Shown here one piece after another: positions 48,135 through 58,438 of a stretch of 64,000 nt of DNA; positions within the stretch are counted from its first letter, which is position 1, and the number at the start of each line of letters is the position of its first letter. Both the position numbers and the translations under genes were made by a program. Origin of the DNA: Actinomyces vulturis (GTDB lineage Bacteria > Actinomycetota > Actinomycetes > Actinomycetales > Actinomycetaceae); assembly GCF_001687305.1 (NCBI RefSeq), contig NZ_KV700385.1, positions 602,523 to 666,522 on the forward strand. The letters are read 5' to 3'. Under the pieces are notes generated by a model that ran no database searches, was not told where the DNA came from, and saw nothing but the letters and a program-made list of their open reading frames with translations.

Positions 48135-48883
48135 TAGTTCACCTCCGGGTCAGACAAAACGGATTCAGGGCGACCTTCACTACGTGGAATCCAGTAGGAG
48201 AACTTTGCATGAGTAATCCAACGATGGTCATTACCCCACTCACCAATTGATGTGGAGTGGCATGTAGTTAGTGTTAAGTAACGTTCCGTGGGATCGGCTC
48301 CTGGCTCATTGGGAACAGGTGCAATCACATCTACATCATTAGGTTCCACAATTTCGTGATCCGTCACTGTGTAGACGTACCAGGTATCAGCAGTCTCCAC
48401 AACAATCTCATCGCCAGGTTCAAGAAGATCAATACGCCGGAACGAATTGCCATTTGTACGGCGATGGCCGGCAATAGCAAAGTTACCTACCTCGCCGATC
48501 TGTTGAGTGTACTCATAGTGGCCTGCTGCAGCTTGGTCAAGAACATCACGGCCCGTTCCCTCAATGATGGGCATTTGGTTCTCGGTAATGCCGTACCAGT
48601 CGGGAACAATCAACATACCGATGGTCTCCCCATAACCAACCTGCGGTCCAACAGGAGGAGGATCAGTATGATGTTCTGCAGTCTTCTTTGGGGACTCAGG
48701 AAGTTCCTGATAGAAGGTTTGGGAAACTTCTTGAGCTTTTTCTGTGGCGTCAATTCCTGTCCACCATAGTTGCCAGACAAGGAATAATGCCACAATCACG
48801 CCGGCGGTGATGAGCAACTCTCCGATTCCGAGCAATATATGGTTAAGGACTCGTGAGGTTCGCGAGCGGCTTGGTGAAGTCAT
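48134..48883 (-). CDS. Class E sortase
   Basis: A 249-residue transpeptidase with an N-terminal membrane anchor (15-42). The catalytic residues are H140 in IAGHRRTNG, C208 in LTLTTCHS and R221 in DHRW. Class E sortases of high-G+C actinobacteria prefer LAXTG sorting signals over LPXTG. The secreted lyase at 5.2-7.8 kb ends in LASTG and is a candidate substrate. A housekeeping role is supported by its fixed position near crgA. Confidence 0.92.
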   Translation of the reverse strand: MTSPSRSRTSRVLNHILLGIGELLITAGVIVALFLVWQLWWTGIDATEKAQEVSQTFYQELPESPKKTAEHHTDPPPVGPQVGYGETIGMLIVPDWYGITENQMPIIEGTGRDVLDQAAAGHYEYTQQIGEVGNFAIAGHRRTNGNSFRRIDLLEPGDEIVVETADTWYVYTVTDHEIVEPNDVDVIAPVPNEPGADPTERYLTLTTCHSTSIGEWGNDHRWITHAKFSYWIPRSEGRPESVLSDPEVN

Positions 48884-49027
48884 GAAGCCTCCGAGACAAT
48901 GGTGACGATGAACGAATAAACCTAGTTTAGGCTAGGACTATCATGAGATGCCTAAGCCCTGCGCCCACCGCGAAAGGGAAAAGTTAAGCATCACTATTGT
49001 CATTGACTGCTACCCTGGGAGGATCGC

Positions 49028-49372
49028 GTGCCAGAATCGCGCAAGCGTGTAAAGAACATTCGTTCTTCGAAGCTTACCTCTGGAAATCCAGCTAAGCTGA
49101 GCGCTGAAGAATCACGTGCCGCAGCTAGCCGTGTCTCACGCACCCCCGCTAAGGTCAAGGACCCTGTCAGCCCTTCCTGGTACGCCCCTCTCATGGTCGG
49201 GATTATGACGGTGGGGCTGCTGTGGGTTGTCATTACTTACTTGACTGGTGGGGAATTTCCTATCCCATGGTTCTTCGCTAACCATCGCTCTGACTGGCTA
49301 GCCAATGGCAACCTTTACATTGGCTTTCTTTCGATGTTTGCCGGATTCTTAGGACTCCTACGCTGGCACTGA
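49028..49372 (+). CDS. crgA: Cell division protein CrgA
   Basis: A 114-residue protein with a basic cytoplasmic N-terminus (1-48) and two membrane helices in PSWYAPLMVGIMTVGLLWVVITYLTG and NGNLYIGFLSMFAGFLGLLRWH. The PxWY and short-linker pattern is that of CrgA, which coordinates FtsZ, FtsI and PBPs in actinobacterial division. GTG start at 49028 with GGGAGGA upstream. It is convergent with pknB. Confidence 0.93.
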   Translation: MPESRKRVKNIRSSKLTSGNPAKLSAEESRAAASRVSRTPAKVKDPVSPSWYAPLMVGIMTVGLLWVVITYLTGGEFPIPWFFANHRSDWLANGNLYIGFLSMFAGFLGLLRWH

Positions 49373-49548
49373 GCATTGTGTGCGGTTGATTTAATCGGTG
49401 GCAGTATAAGTAAAGATGAGATGTGTTCACTCTTTTTGTGGATCGGGAGTGACTATTGGCCTATGGTGAAGAGATGAGTGATTTTTCAATCACCAAATAA
49501 CTGAGATCGTAGAAATCACTGCTTACATCATTGAGAACTTATGATGTT

Positions 49549-51432
49549 TTAGCCGTTCGTTGGTGCTTTCGTTGGATTAGCACCATTGTCAGGAGCTTTG
49601 GTGGGCTCAACAGGCTGAGGAGGTTCAGTAGGCTCAGGTTCGTATTGACCAACGGTCAATTTAATTTCTGTTCCCGCATCCACTACCGTGCCTGGTTCAA
49701 GTGAGCACGATTCGACAACGTTATTCATGGTTTCATCATGAGTTGTCGCAATAACGATGGTGATACGAGTAAATCCTGCTTCACTTAACGTCTGTTCAGC
49801 TTGCTGACGCTCAGTACCAACGACGCCATTGGGAACAGTGATCTTGCCCGAAGACAGTTCTAACTTCACCGTAGAACCACGCTTCACCGATGTACCAGCA
49901 ACCGGATCGGTACGAACAACTTGACCAGCCTTGATATCGGGAGCATCGACGGTAGTCACATCTCCCACAACAAGACCAGCCTTACTGATGATTTCACGTG
50001 CTTCAGCCTGAGTCTTTTTTGCAACATCAGGAACAGGGACCATTGCAGATCCCGAGGAGAAGTGGACCGTTACCGTCACACCAGGAGCCACTTTTGTACC
50101 TGCCTTGGGATCCATGGATACGGCCTTTCCTTCAGGAACCGTATCGGAGGCCACGTCACTTCCCTTAGAAAATACCAAGCCAAGGGTTTCTAATGCGTTG
50201 CGCGCAGCAGCCTCATCCATGTTGGTCACATCTGGAATCTTCAATACGTCTACTGTGGGGCTCGCGGTGGGTTCAGGTGCCGGAGTTTTATCAAAGCCGC
50301 CGGAAACCGTGTAGGCGATAGCGCCAGCTATCAATGCCAGTAAAGCAACAATGAAGATCCATACCCAAGCAGGCTTACCTTTAGAGTGTGGATCAGCCTT
50401 AGGGACAGGAGGAATATCTGAGCGCGTCGAATTGAGAGAATCCAGGGATGAGGCCTCAGCGTAGAAGTTTCCAGATGCTGTGTTCATTGCCTGATTTACA
50501 GAATCAGGAGTCGGGGTCATCACACTGGTGGCTTGTGTCCAACTGTCCACTGAAGGAGCTGCAACAGCGCCACTTCCACGAGCGGCGCGTAGTAGATCAG
50601 CACGCATGTGTGCAGCATCCTGGTAGCGATCTTCGCGTTTCTTAGCCAAAGATTGCAGCACAACGCGGTCAATCGCATCGGAGATATCTGGTGCAATAGA
50701 ACTGGGTTTTCGAGGAATTTCGCGAACGTGCTGATAGGCGATTGATACCGCTGAATCTCCCTTAAACGGTGGGCGGCCGGTAAGAAGTTCATAGAGAAGA
50801 CAGCCGGTGGAATACAGATCGCTTCGTGCATCTACATTCTCTCCACGTGCCTGCTCAGGGCTCAAGTATTGGGCTGTTCCGACGACGGCGTGTGTTTGGG
50901 TCACGCTGACAGCTGAGTCTTCGATGGCGCGGGCAATACCGAAATCCATCACTTTGACGGCACCGGTGGCTGTCAGCATGATGTTTCCGGGCTTAATGTC
51001 ACGGTGAACAATGCCGATCCGGTGTGAGTATTCGAGGGCGTCAAGTACGCCCACGACAATCTCTACCGCTTCATCAATCGGTACTGCTTCACCTTCGGCG
51101 ATGAGTTCGCGGACTGTATGGCCCTCTACGTATTCCATAACAATGTAGGGAACTTTGGCGACAGAACCGTCGGCATGAGTGATGGATTCTTCACCAGAGT
51201 CGTAGACTGCCACAATCGCTGGGTGGTTTAGTGCGGCAGCACTTTGTGCTTCTCGTCGAAAACGAGCTTGGAAGGTGGCATCATCGGCGATGTCAGAGCG
51301 AAGCACCTTAATGGCAACTGTCCGAGACAGGCGTTTGTCATAGCCCAGATGCACTTCAGCCATGCCGCCCCGTCCGATGAGATCACGAATCTCATAACGG
51401 CCAGCAAGAACCTGTGGAACTGTATCTGTCAC
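49549..51432 (-). CDS. pknB: Serine/threonine protein kinase PknB with three PASTA domains
   Basis: A 627-residue transmembrane kinase. The kinase domain (12-280) has K42, HRD at 143-145, DFG at 163-165 and the activation loop VTQTHAVVGT, where T178 and T180 match the autophosphorylated threonines of mycobacterial PknB. A juxtamembrane region, membrane helix (355-376) and three extracellular PASTA repeats (about 395-600) follow, then a Pro-rich tail. Mycobacterial PknB has four PASTA units. It senses muropeptides or lipid II and controls cell-wall synthesis. It overlaps pknA by 4 bp. Confidence 0.95.
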   Translation of the reverse strand: MTDTVPQVLAGRYEIRDLIGRGGMAEVHLGYDKRLSRTVAIKVLRSDIADDATFQARFRREAQSAAALNHPAIVAVYDSGEESITHADGSVAKVPYIVMEYVEGHTVRELIAEGEAVPIDEAVEIVVGVLDALEYSHRIGIVHRDIKPGNIMLTATGAVKVMDFGIARAIEDSAVSVTQTHAVVGTAQYLSPEQARGENVDARSDLYSTGCLLYELLTGRPPFKGDSAVSIAYQHVREIPRKPSSIAPDISDAIDRVVLQSLAKKREDRYQDAAHMRADLLRAARGSGAVAAPSVDSWTQATSVMTPTPDSVNQAMNTASGNFYAEASSLDSLNSTRSDIPPVPKADPHSKGKPAWVWIFIVALLALIAGAIAYTVSGGFDKTPAPEPTASPTVDVLKIPDVTNMDEAAARNALETLGLVFSKGSDVASDTVPEGKAVSMDPKAGTKVAPGVTVTVHFSSGSAMVPVPDVAKKTQAEAREIISKAGLVVGDVTTVDAPDIKAGQVVRTDPVAGTSVKRGSTVKLELSSGKITVPNGVVGTERQQAEQTLSEAGFTRITIVIATTHDETMNNVVESCSLEPGTVVDAGTEIKLTVGQYEPEPTEPPQPVEPTKAPDNGANPTKAPTNG

Positions 51433-52655
51433 GGTGCCTCCTTAGAGGTAAGCAATGTGTGGCTGTTATCCACACGAGAATCAACTGATGCCAGAGTTGA
51501 AACTGTTCCGGCAACAATAGCAATCAAGGCCAAAACAATCAGTGCGAACGCAAGAATTCTGACCAATGGGCGTGAACCCATATCATCAAACTTTTTTAAA
51601 GGCGATGATGATGAAACTTGGGGAAGAGAGCGCGTCCGTGGGGCTTGAGCGAAATGACGCCCCCCTGACCGGGTATTCCGTGATGGTGAGTTGCCTTTTC
51701 GAATAGGACGTTGAGAAGTGCGAGATGGTGGTTCTAGACGTTTTGACGATGGGTGAGCGCTGGTAGCAGATGGGCGCTGAACGGGAGCGAAAGTGGACTG
51801 AGAAGTATTAGATGATGGTGTGTATACGGCGTCGGACAAACGCACTACGAGACGATCGATCATGCGAGCCGTATCGCGAGCACTATGAGGTCGATCAGTA
51901 GGTTTCTTCGCCAGTAAACAACGCACTAAGTCCTGCACGCGTGGATCCACCGAATCAGGCATGGCAGGAATTGGATTATTGACATGCGCAAACGCAATAT
52001 CAACTTGGGTAGCACCAGAAAATGGTCGACTACCAGTGAGCGCTTCAAACGCGATAACACCTAGGGAATAAATATCACCGGCGGGGGTAGCAGGATTACC
52101 CATGGCCTGCTCAGGAGACAAGTACTGGGCAGTGCCCATCACCATGCCTGCAGCAGTCATCGGTAACTGACCCGCCGAGGTAGAAATACCAAAATCAGTG
52201 AGCTTGGCTAAATTCTCAGTGGTGATCAAAATATTTGAAGGCTTTACATCACGGTGCACGACACCGGCTTCATGGACTACATGCAAAGCGCGAGCAGTTT
52301 GGGCAAGAATCGGCAAAATCTCGAGAGCATCCATGCAGCCGCGCTCAGCAATAATGTCGCTCAGTGCAGTGCCATGGACTAGTTCCATAATGATCCAGCC
52401 AGTTCCGCCGCGTTCACCAGCGTCAAGAACTACCGCAAGATTAGGATGGCGTAATCCACGAGAGTTTGCCGTCTCTGCGCGAAGACGCTGCAAAAAGACC
52501 TCATCGCCGGCTAATTCGGGGCGGAGAATCTTAGCGGCAACTGCGCGACCACTGCGTAGGTCGGTGGCGCGCCATACTTCACCCATGCCGCCTAAGGCAA
52601 TCATTTCTTGAAGTAGATAACGCCCCTGTAATTCCATTCCAGCACGAGGCTTCAT
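51429..52655 (-). CDS. pknA: Serine/threonine protein kinase PknA
   Basis: A 408-residue kinase with K42, HRD at 134-136 and DFG at 154-156. A Ser/Arg-rich juxtamembrane segment (about 280-360) leads to one membrane helix (LAFALIVLALIAIVAGTV) and a short external end, without PASTA repeats. This is the PknA pattern. It lies between pbpA and pknB, with 4-bp overlaps on both sides. Expected targets are division and cell-wall proteins. Confidence 0.93.
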   Translation of the reverse strand: MKPRAGMELQGRYLLQEMIALGGMGEVWRATDLRSGRAVAAKILRPELAGDEVFLQRLRAETANSRGLRHPNLAVVLDAGERGGTGWIIMELVHGTALSDIIAERGCMDALEILPILAQTARALHVVHEAGVVHRDVKPSNILITTENLAKLTDFGISTSAGQLPMTAAGMVMGTAQYLSPEQAMGNPATPAGDIYSLGVIAFEALTGSRPFSGATQVDIAFAHVNNPIPAMPDSVDPRVQDLVRCLLAKKPTDRPHSARDTARMIDRLVVRLSDAVYTPSSNTSQSTFAPVQRPSATSAHPSSKRLEPPSRTSQRPIRKGNSPSRNTRSGGRHFAQAPRTRSLPQVSSSSPLKKFDDMGSRPLVRILAFALIVLALIAIVAGTVSTLASVDSRVDNSHTLLTSKEAP

Positions 52656-54145
52656 CGATTCACCGCCTCATCAATAATATGAGCAGCAATCGGAGCAGCC
52701 AGTGTTCCACCTGTGGCACCATCAGGAATCTGGGCACCGCCATCAAGAACCACGGCCAAAGCAATAGTCGGATTGTCTTCGCTTCTGCCAGCAAAGCCCA
52801 CAAACCATACCGTGGGGCCGCCTTCAGCATGACCGGTTTCAGCCGTCCCCGTCTTTCCCCATACATGAGCACCAGTTACCTTGGCGTTAGTGCCGGTACC
52901 GGAAGAGACTACTTCGCCCATCATGGATCGAAGATCCTGGGCTACTTCGGGAGTCACTGGGGTACGCAATACCATCGGATCGGTGGTGGACAGGACATTA
53001 AGATCGGCATCCATGGTGCGGGCCACCAGATAGGGACGCATTTGCACACCATTGTTAGCAACTGTGGCAGCCACCATCGCCATCATTAGCGGGGTCGCGC
53101 GGACAGACTGCTGACCAATGCCAGCCATGGCCACCTCAGATGGCGCACTATTGTCCGGGAAAGTTGACGGAGTCACTGTGAGAGGAACAGATAAGGCTTC
53201 ATCGAATCCCCAACCATGAGCTTCTCGACTTAATTCCTCTTGTCCCAGATCCATGGCCATCTGCGCAAATGGTGTGTTGCAAGACTGGGCGAAAGCATAA
53301 CTGAGGGAAACTACGCCATTACCGCATGCCTCACCGGCATAGTTAATGAGGTCGTGGTTCGTGCCCGGAAGGGTTAAAGCGTCGGGAGCATTCACCTCGG
53401 ATGTCGGCGTAAATTTCCCTGTGCGTAGGGCAGCAGCTGTGGTGAGAATTTTGAATGTTGAGCCAGGAGGATACAGGTCGCCAGAAATTGCACGGTTCAC
53501 CAGAGGTTGGGCGGGGTCTGCATTATCGGTATTCCACGCATCTTGAGCAGTCTGCGCATCGTGAGACGCGATGGCGTTAGGATCAAAACTTGGTGACGTT
53601 ACCATCGCCAAAATGGCTCCGGTATGCGGATCTAGCGCCACCACTGCACCTTCGCGTCCGTCGAGCGCATCGTAGGCAACCTGCTGAATTCCCGGATCAA
53701 TCGTTAATTCCACTGCACCGCCCTGAGGCTGAGTGCCAGTGATTAACGCTTGTAAACGTGAGGCAAACAAAGAGGGAGCCGTACCGTTGAGTATCGTGTT
53801 TTCGGTGCGCTCTAGTCCTGTAATTGAGGAAAAGACCGTTGAGAAATACCCGGTGACTGGAGCATACAAGGGTCCATTGGCGTACTCGCGTTGATACCCG
53901 TAAGCATCATCAGTGGGCACCGACGACGCGATGGGTGTTCCAGCCACAACGATAGGTCCGCGTGAGTGACCGTACTCACGATAAATTGTGCGGGAGTTAC
54001 GCCCGTCAGTCACCAAATTGCCATATTCGGAACGTGACTGCCATAAAGCAGGACGATCAAAGGCCTGAATAGAGGTCAGGCTCACGCTCAAAGTCGTAAA
54101 CATCACCATGACAAGAAGCCACACGTGACGGATCTGACGATTCAT
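52652..54145 (-). CDS. pbpA: Class B penicillin-binding protein PbpA
   Basis: A 497-residue monofunctional transpeptidase with an N-terminal membrane anchor. The active-site motifs are S229-TFK, S288-CN and K431-TG. It lacks a transglycosylase domain and has the short N-terminal domain typical of PbpA beside RodA. It cross-links peptidoglycan made by its partner RodA, whose gene is directly upstream with a 4-bp overlap. Confidence 0.95.
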   Translation of the reverse strand: MNRQIRHVWLLVMVMFTTLSVSLTSIQAFDRPALWQSRSEYGNLVTDGRNSRTIYREYGHSRGPIVVAGTPIASSVPTDDAYGYQREYANGPLYAPVTGYFSTVFSSITGLERTENTILNGTAPSLFASRLQALITGTQPQGGAVELTIDPGIQQVAYDALDGREGAVVALDPHTGAILAMVTSPSFDPNAIASHDAQTAQDAWNTDNADPAQPLVNRAISGDLYPPGSTFKILTTAAALRTGKFTPTSEVNAPDALTLPGTNHDLINYAGEACGNGVVSLSYAFAQSCNTPFAQMAMDLGQEELSREAHGWGFDEALSVPLTVTPSTFPDNSAPSEVAMAGIGQQSVRATPLMMAMVAATVANNGVQMRPYLVARTMDADLNVLSTTDPMVLRTPVTPEVAQDLRSMMGEVVSSGTGTNAKVTGAHVWGKTGTAETGHAEGGPTVWFVGFAGRSEDNPTIALAVVLDGGAQIPDGATGGTLAAPIAAHIIDEAVNR

Positions 54146-55830
54146 GCCTGACCTCCTTCGGGTGTGTCCACGGGTGGAGTAAACGCGGTTTCTGACTCAG
54201 GTGAGGAGGTGGTGCGGTTAGATGGCAAAGACTCCTCAGATGCGGCGTTGAATGATGAGGAGGAATCTATATCGCGAAAACGTGCGGATGAATCCTTCTC
54301 CGGAGTGATCGTGGAGAATGCTCGTAATGGGGCTAGGCGCATACCAGCAGGGGGAGTGTGCTCACTGCGAATAATCCGCTTGCGGACATTCTTTGGGAGA
54401 TCAGCGGTGTCAATAATGGCCGGGACGTGAGTGACTGGACGCCGCGCCGAATCAGACAGGCGAAGAAGAAGAGCCAAAATAATCCAGTTCGCCACTAAGG
54501 AGGAGCCGCCATAAGCTAAGAACGGCATCGTTAAACCGGTTAGCGGGATCAGGCGTGTAATACCCCCAACCACTACAAAAACCTGCAATGCCATCGTGAA
54601 AGACAGACTCACAGCAAGAAGTTTGCCGAACCCATCGCGTAGTGCCATAGCGGTTCTCATCCCCCGCTCGATGAGGATGATGTACATGAGCATGATGGCT
54701 AGTGAACCAGTTAGCCCCAGTTCTTCACCCAAGGAAGCAACGATGAAGTCCGAGTTCGCAAAAGGGACGAGGTTGGGATAACCCTGACCCCAGCCGGTTC
54801 CAAAAATACCGCCACTTGCTAAACCAAATAAGCCAGACACAATCTGTCCTGAGCCACCAATGACTGAGTAGACGTCGTTATCCATGGCGTGAAGCCAGGC
54901 GGTAATACGTCGAGAGACGTGACCCAAATGAGTAGCAGCGAACCACGCAGCAGGGATAAATAATGCGCCACCTAAGAACAACCAACTGGGGCGATCCGTG
55001 GCCACATACATGCTTACCACGAACAGACCAAACAACATCAGCGATGTGCCCAGGTCGCGCTGTGCCACCAACACAAGAATGGATAGGCCCCACACCACCA
55101 ACAGAGGAAGAAGGTGACGAGCACGAGGGAAACTCATACCCAGAATACGGCGGGATGCTAAAGCTAGATTGTCACGGTTCGCCACCAAGTAAGAGGCGAA
55201 GAAAATAGCTAAAAGTACCTTGGTTAACTCAGCGGGCTGGAAACTCATCCCCAAGCCAGGGATAAGAATCCAAATGCGTGAACCATTGACCGTAATGCCA
55301 AGGCCAGGAACAAAGGGCAATACGAGCGCCACAAGACCAAGCCACATGGCCCAGCGATCCCAACGGCGTAACTGTCGATGGTCACGAATCATTACCACAA
55401 TCGCACCACATAAGAGCACACCGATACACGACCACAGCAACTGCTTGATGCCGATGACGTTATCAAGTTGGTCTAACTTGATATACGCCAAGTCCAGTCG
55501 TTGAATCATCGCCAAGCCCAAGCCATTGAGGGCGACTGCGATAGGGAGAAAAACGGGGTCAGCGTAGGGGGCCCAATGACGTATCCATAAATGAAGAACA
55601 AGCGCAATAACCACACTGATTGCTGTAATTTCATAAAAATACGGCGGAATATGGCCAGAGCGGTTTAGTGATGTCAGTAAGTAACCTCCCAAGCCCACAA
55701 GCAGGGCCGGGATAAGAAGAAGGAACTCAGCACGCCGGCTCGTTTTTGCGCGATCTTGTCCTGCGGATACGCCAATAACCCCACGGGGAGAACCTTGGGG
55801 TGAAAGAGCATGGATAGTAGCGTTACTCAT
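54142..55830 (-). CDS. rodA: RodA/FtsW-type peptidoglycan glycosyltransferase
   Basis: A 562-residue SEDS-family protein with about ten to twelve membrane helices and conserved motifs such as FQPAELTKVLLAIFFASYL and LTMPFLAYGGSSLVANW. SEDS proteins polymerise lipid II. The C-terminal cytoplasmic tail (about 465-562) is long and rich in Ser/Thr/Glu, a possible kinase target given the operon. It lies 6 bp downstream of pstP. Confidence 0.94.
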   Translation of the reverse strand: MSNATIHALSPQGSPRGVIGVSAGQDRAKTSRRAEFLLLIPALLVGLGGYLLTSLNRSGHIPPYFYEITAISVVIALVLHLWIRHWAPYADPVFLPIAVALNGLGLAMIQRLDLAYIKLDQLDNVIGIKQLLWSCIGVLLCGAIVVMIRDHRQLRRWDRWAMWLGLVALVLPFVPGLGITVNGSRIWILIPGLGMSFQPAELTKVLLAIFFASYLVANRDNLALASRRILGMSFPRARHLLPLLVVWGLSILVLVAQRDLGTSLMLFGLFVVSMYVATDRPSWLFLGGALFIPAAWFAATHLGHVSRRITAWLHAMDNDVYSVIGGSGQIVSGLFGLASGGIFGTGWGQGYPNLVPFANSDFIVASLGEELGLTGSLAIMLMYIILIERGMRTAMALRDGFGKLLAVSLSFTMALQVFVVVGGITRLIPLTGLTMPFLAYGGSSLVANWIILALLLRLSDSARRPVTHVPAIIDTADLPKNVRKRIIRSEHTPPAGMRLAPLRAFSTITPEKDSSARFRDIDSSSSFNAASEESLPSNRTTSSPESETAFTPPVDTPEGGQA

Positions 55831-55836
55831 CAGGCC

Positions 55837-57228
55837 TTACGGGGTGGGAGTCGATGAAGGAGATGATGAGGGCGAGGAACGTACTGAGGGAGTAGAAGCC
55901 GAAGGCAAGACAGATGGATTAGCCGGAGGGACGGCGTCTTGCGAAGCAAGGTGAGATTTTACTGTGGTTTCCACATACGCCTCAGCCGCTTCCAGCGACG
56001 GCTGAGCAACCGTGTCGGACAGGCGCTGACTCATTTGAGGATCGAGTTCATCGACTCGGGGAGACTTATAGCGTTTGGTGACATGAGAGAGTTCGATGGG
56101 GCCAAGTTTTTGAGGAATTCCTTGGTAAATCACCACATCATTACCATCTGTGGCCACGTAATACTGCGTCTGAGTCCAGCGCCACCCTAGGAAGGCTGCA
56201 AGAACAGTTAGGAGAACAATGATGCCACCCCACATCAATGATCTGAGCACTAGACGTCGCGGCTTAGCCGGGTGCATGCTCGTATCAGCAGGAGAATTGT
56301 CCTTGTTCTCGTCTTCAGTGGTCGGCGGATTCAGTAAAGCCGCTGCTTTGGCTGCAGGAGAAGTATGAGCGGGAGAATGAACAGACTCAGGCGATGAGGC
56401 ACTATCGGCTGAAGAGGGGGAGGAAGGAGTAGAAGGCTCAGGATTTACAGCATTTTTCGCTGCTGAACCCACAATTTGGACGTCCCTTTGTGCTGGGCCA
56501 TCATCGTCAACAACATCGAAGATGACCGCAGTGACGTTATCAGGGCCACCAGCTTTCAGCGCTAAATCAATGAGACGTTCGGCAGCGTCACCGGGATCGT
56601 TAACAGAGGTAAGAATCTCCTCAATCGTTGCGGCAGTGACGGGACCAGAGAGGCCATCGGAGCACAATAACCAGCGGTCACCGGGAACAGCTTCACGAAT
56701 GGACTCATCAAGGAGTACTTCACCTTCACCATCCCCAAGGACGCGAAGAAGAACAGAACGCTGCGGGTGGCGGCGCGCTTGTTCAGGGGTGAGGCGACCG
56801 GTTTCAATGAGGTACTCAACGAAAGTGTGATCGGTGGTGACCTGAGTAAGTTCACCATCACGAAGTAGATACGCACGCGAGTCACCCACGTGAACCATCG
56901 CTAATTTGTTGCCACTGCGCATTACCGCGATACATGTGGTTCCCAAGCCAGCAAGGTCGGGGTTTTCGGCTGAACGAGCCATTAAGTCGGTGTGGGCATC
57001 GTCAACAGCGCTGCGAAGAAGATCAAGTAGTTCGTCAGCCTTATGAGAGTCACCTTCCAATGGAGCAAGGTGACTAATAGCAATAGCTGAAGCAATGTCA
57101 CCGCCAGCAGGGCCCCCCATGCCATCGCAGAGAATGCATAGGTGAGGACCGGCGTAACCGGAATCTTGGTTGCTTTGGCGAACCAGACCTACATCTGAGC
57201 GGGCTGCGTAACGCAGTGAAATGGTCAT
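55837..57228 (-). CDS. pstP: PP2C-family serine/threonine phosphatase PstP
   Basis: A 463-residue phosphatase. The metal-binding motifs of PP2C are present: NQD at 20-22, CDGMGGPAGGD at 34-44, SDG and GGPDNVTAVIF. A Ser/Pro/Glu-rich linker, one membrane helix (about 330-350) and an external Ser/Pro-rich end follow. It reverses PknA and PknB phosphorylation. It overlaps fhaB by 4 bp. Confidence 0.94.
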   Translation of the reverse strand: MTISLRYAARSDVGLVRQSNQDSGYAGPHLCILCDGMGGPAGGDIASAIAISHLAPLEGDSHKADELLDLLRSAVDDAHTDLMARSAENPDLAGLGTTCIAVMRSGNKLAMVHVGDSRAYLLRDGELTQVTTDHTFVEYLIETGRLTPEQARRHPQRSVLLRVLGDGEGEVLLDESIREAVPGDRWLLCSDGLSGPVTAATIEEILTSVNDPGDAAERLIDLALKAGGPDNVTAVIFDVVDDDGPAQRDVQIVGSAAKNAVNPEPSTPSSPSSADSASSPESVHSPAHTSPAAKAAALLNPPTTEDENKDNSPADTSMHPAKPRRLVLRSLMWGGIIVLLTVLAAFLGWRWTQTQYYVATDGNDVVIYQGIPQKLGPIELSHVTKRYKSPRVDELDPQMSQRLSDTVAQPSLEAAEAYVETTVKSHLASQDAVPPANPSVLPSASTPSVRSSPSSSPSSTPTP

Positions 57229-57737
57229 GGCCTTAGCTCCAACCGTGTTTGTCCAATTCGCAATGGCACACCAATGGGCAGTTCAACAGTGTCAGTAATC
57301 AACGAATCTCCCAGCATCGTGCCGTTCGTTGATCCTAAGTCTTCGACCCACCACGTACCATCTTGTGGGAAAACTCGTGCGTGACGGCCTGAGGCGTAAT
57401 CATCATCAAGTACCAAGGTGCACGAGGGGGAACGCCCAATCACGATGCTTGACGGGGTTAAGGGAACAGTTGATCCAGCAAGTGGCCCCTCAGTGATGAC
57501 CAGTCGCGTGGCACCTTTGCGCCGAACGGGAGCAACGGCAGGAGCCGGATGAGAAACCGGGGTAGGTGCACTAGCGCCAAATGGAGCAGGTAGCACGTTG
57601 CGCATTGAGCGGCGATTACGGCTACGAGAAGGGGTGCCAAATATATCCTTGCGTAGGACATGCATAGTTAAAGCCAGGAATACCCATAGCAGCAGTAGGT
57701 ATCCCAGGCGAAGGATCGTAAAGGCAAGTTCACTCAC
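57225..57737 (-). CDS. fhaB: FHA-domain membrane protein FhaB
   Basis: A 170-residue protein with an N-terminal membrane helix (LRLGYLLLLWVFLALTMHVL), a basic Pro-rich linker, and a C-terminal FHA domain with IGRSPSC, GRHARV and GSTNGT, which binds phosphothreonine. Mycobacterial FhaB (FipA) links the kinases with division proteins. It overlaps both fhaA and pstP by 4 bp. Confidence 0.93.
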   Translation of the reverse strand: MSELAFTILRLGYLLLLWVFLALTMHVLRKDIFGTPSRSRNRRSMRNVLPAPFGASAPTPVSHPAPAVAPVRRKGATRLVITEGPLAGSTVPLTPSSIVIGRSPSCTLVLDDDYASGRHARVFPQDGTWWVEDLGSTNGTMLGDSLITDTVELPIGVPLRIGQTRLELRP

Positions 57738-58438
57738 CCGGCGACCTCATCATCTCCATTGAAGAACATTATTGTGGTTCGACCAATCTTGATGGTGTTG
57801 CCATCAACTAACGTGGCCTGCTCAATGCGATGACCTTCAACAAAAGTACCGTTCGTGGATTGAAGATCCGTGGCGATGGTGTGGAAGTCATTGGTAATCG
57901 TCAATTCGAGATGACGACGGGAAACCCCAGAATCATCAACGATGATGTCCGCTTCGCTACCGCGACCAATGATGGTGGTGGAACCGGTTAGAACATAACG
58001 TTGGCCCCCCACATCAATGATGGGGTGGCGACGTGAGGCAATGGCTGCAGCAGCAGGAGCGCTGGCGCCACGCTTAACCGAGGTTTCTACGGTAATGGTA
58101 GGGGAAGATAATTCCTCATTAGCGCTGATTGAGACATTGATGGGACCGACGAAGGAATAGCCTTGGTCATGTGCGTGAGTCGTAATCACGTCAGCGATCT
58201 GGTTGATCATCTCTTCTTTGCCCCATTCAATGACACGGTTGTGGTCATGAGGGGAAAGTTTGATGGCGTAAACGTTGGGTACTACGGAGCGGTCGCGAGC
58301 GAAGGTTGCTGCACGCTTATCCATTGTTTCCTTGACTTTGGAAGAGATTTCAATGGGCTCAACATCGGAGGCGAAGGTAGACAGGGCCCGGTTCGTGACG
58401 TTTTCTACGCCTTTTTCAAACCGATCAAATAATCCCAT
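57734..58438 (-). CDS. fhaA: FhaA, DUF3662 and FHA-domain protein
   Basis: A 234-residue protein. An N-terminal DUF3662 domain (MGLFDRFEKGVENVTNRALSTF to about 120) and a C-terminal FHA domain with IGRGSEAD, SRRHLEL and STNGTFV are joined by a short Ala-rich linker, much shorter than in mycobacterial FhaA. There FhaA binds the phosphorylated MurJ pseudokinase domain. I use ATG 58438 with AAGGA 5 nt upstream; an upstream ATG at 58468 is less likely. It is the first gene of the seven-gene signalling operon. The upstream 290 bp should hold the promoter. Confidence 0.92.
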   Translation of the reverse strand: MGLFDRFEKGVENVTNRALSTFASDVEPIEISSKVKETMDKRAATFARDRSVVPNVYAIKLSPHDHNRVIEWGKEEMINQIADVITTHAHDQGYSFVGPINVSISANEELSSPTITVETSVKRGASAPAAAAIASRRHPIIDVGGQRYVLTGSTTIIGRGSEADIIVDDSGVSRRHLELTITNDFHTIATDLQSTNGTFVEGHRIEQATLVDGNTIKIGRTTIMFFNGDDEVAG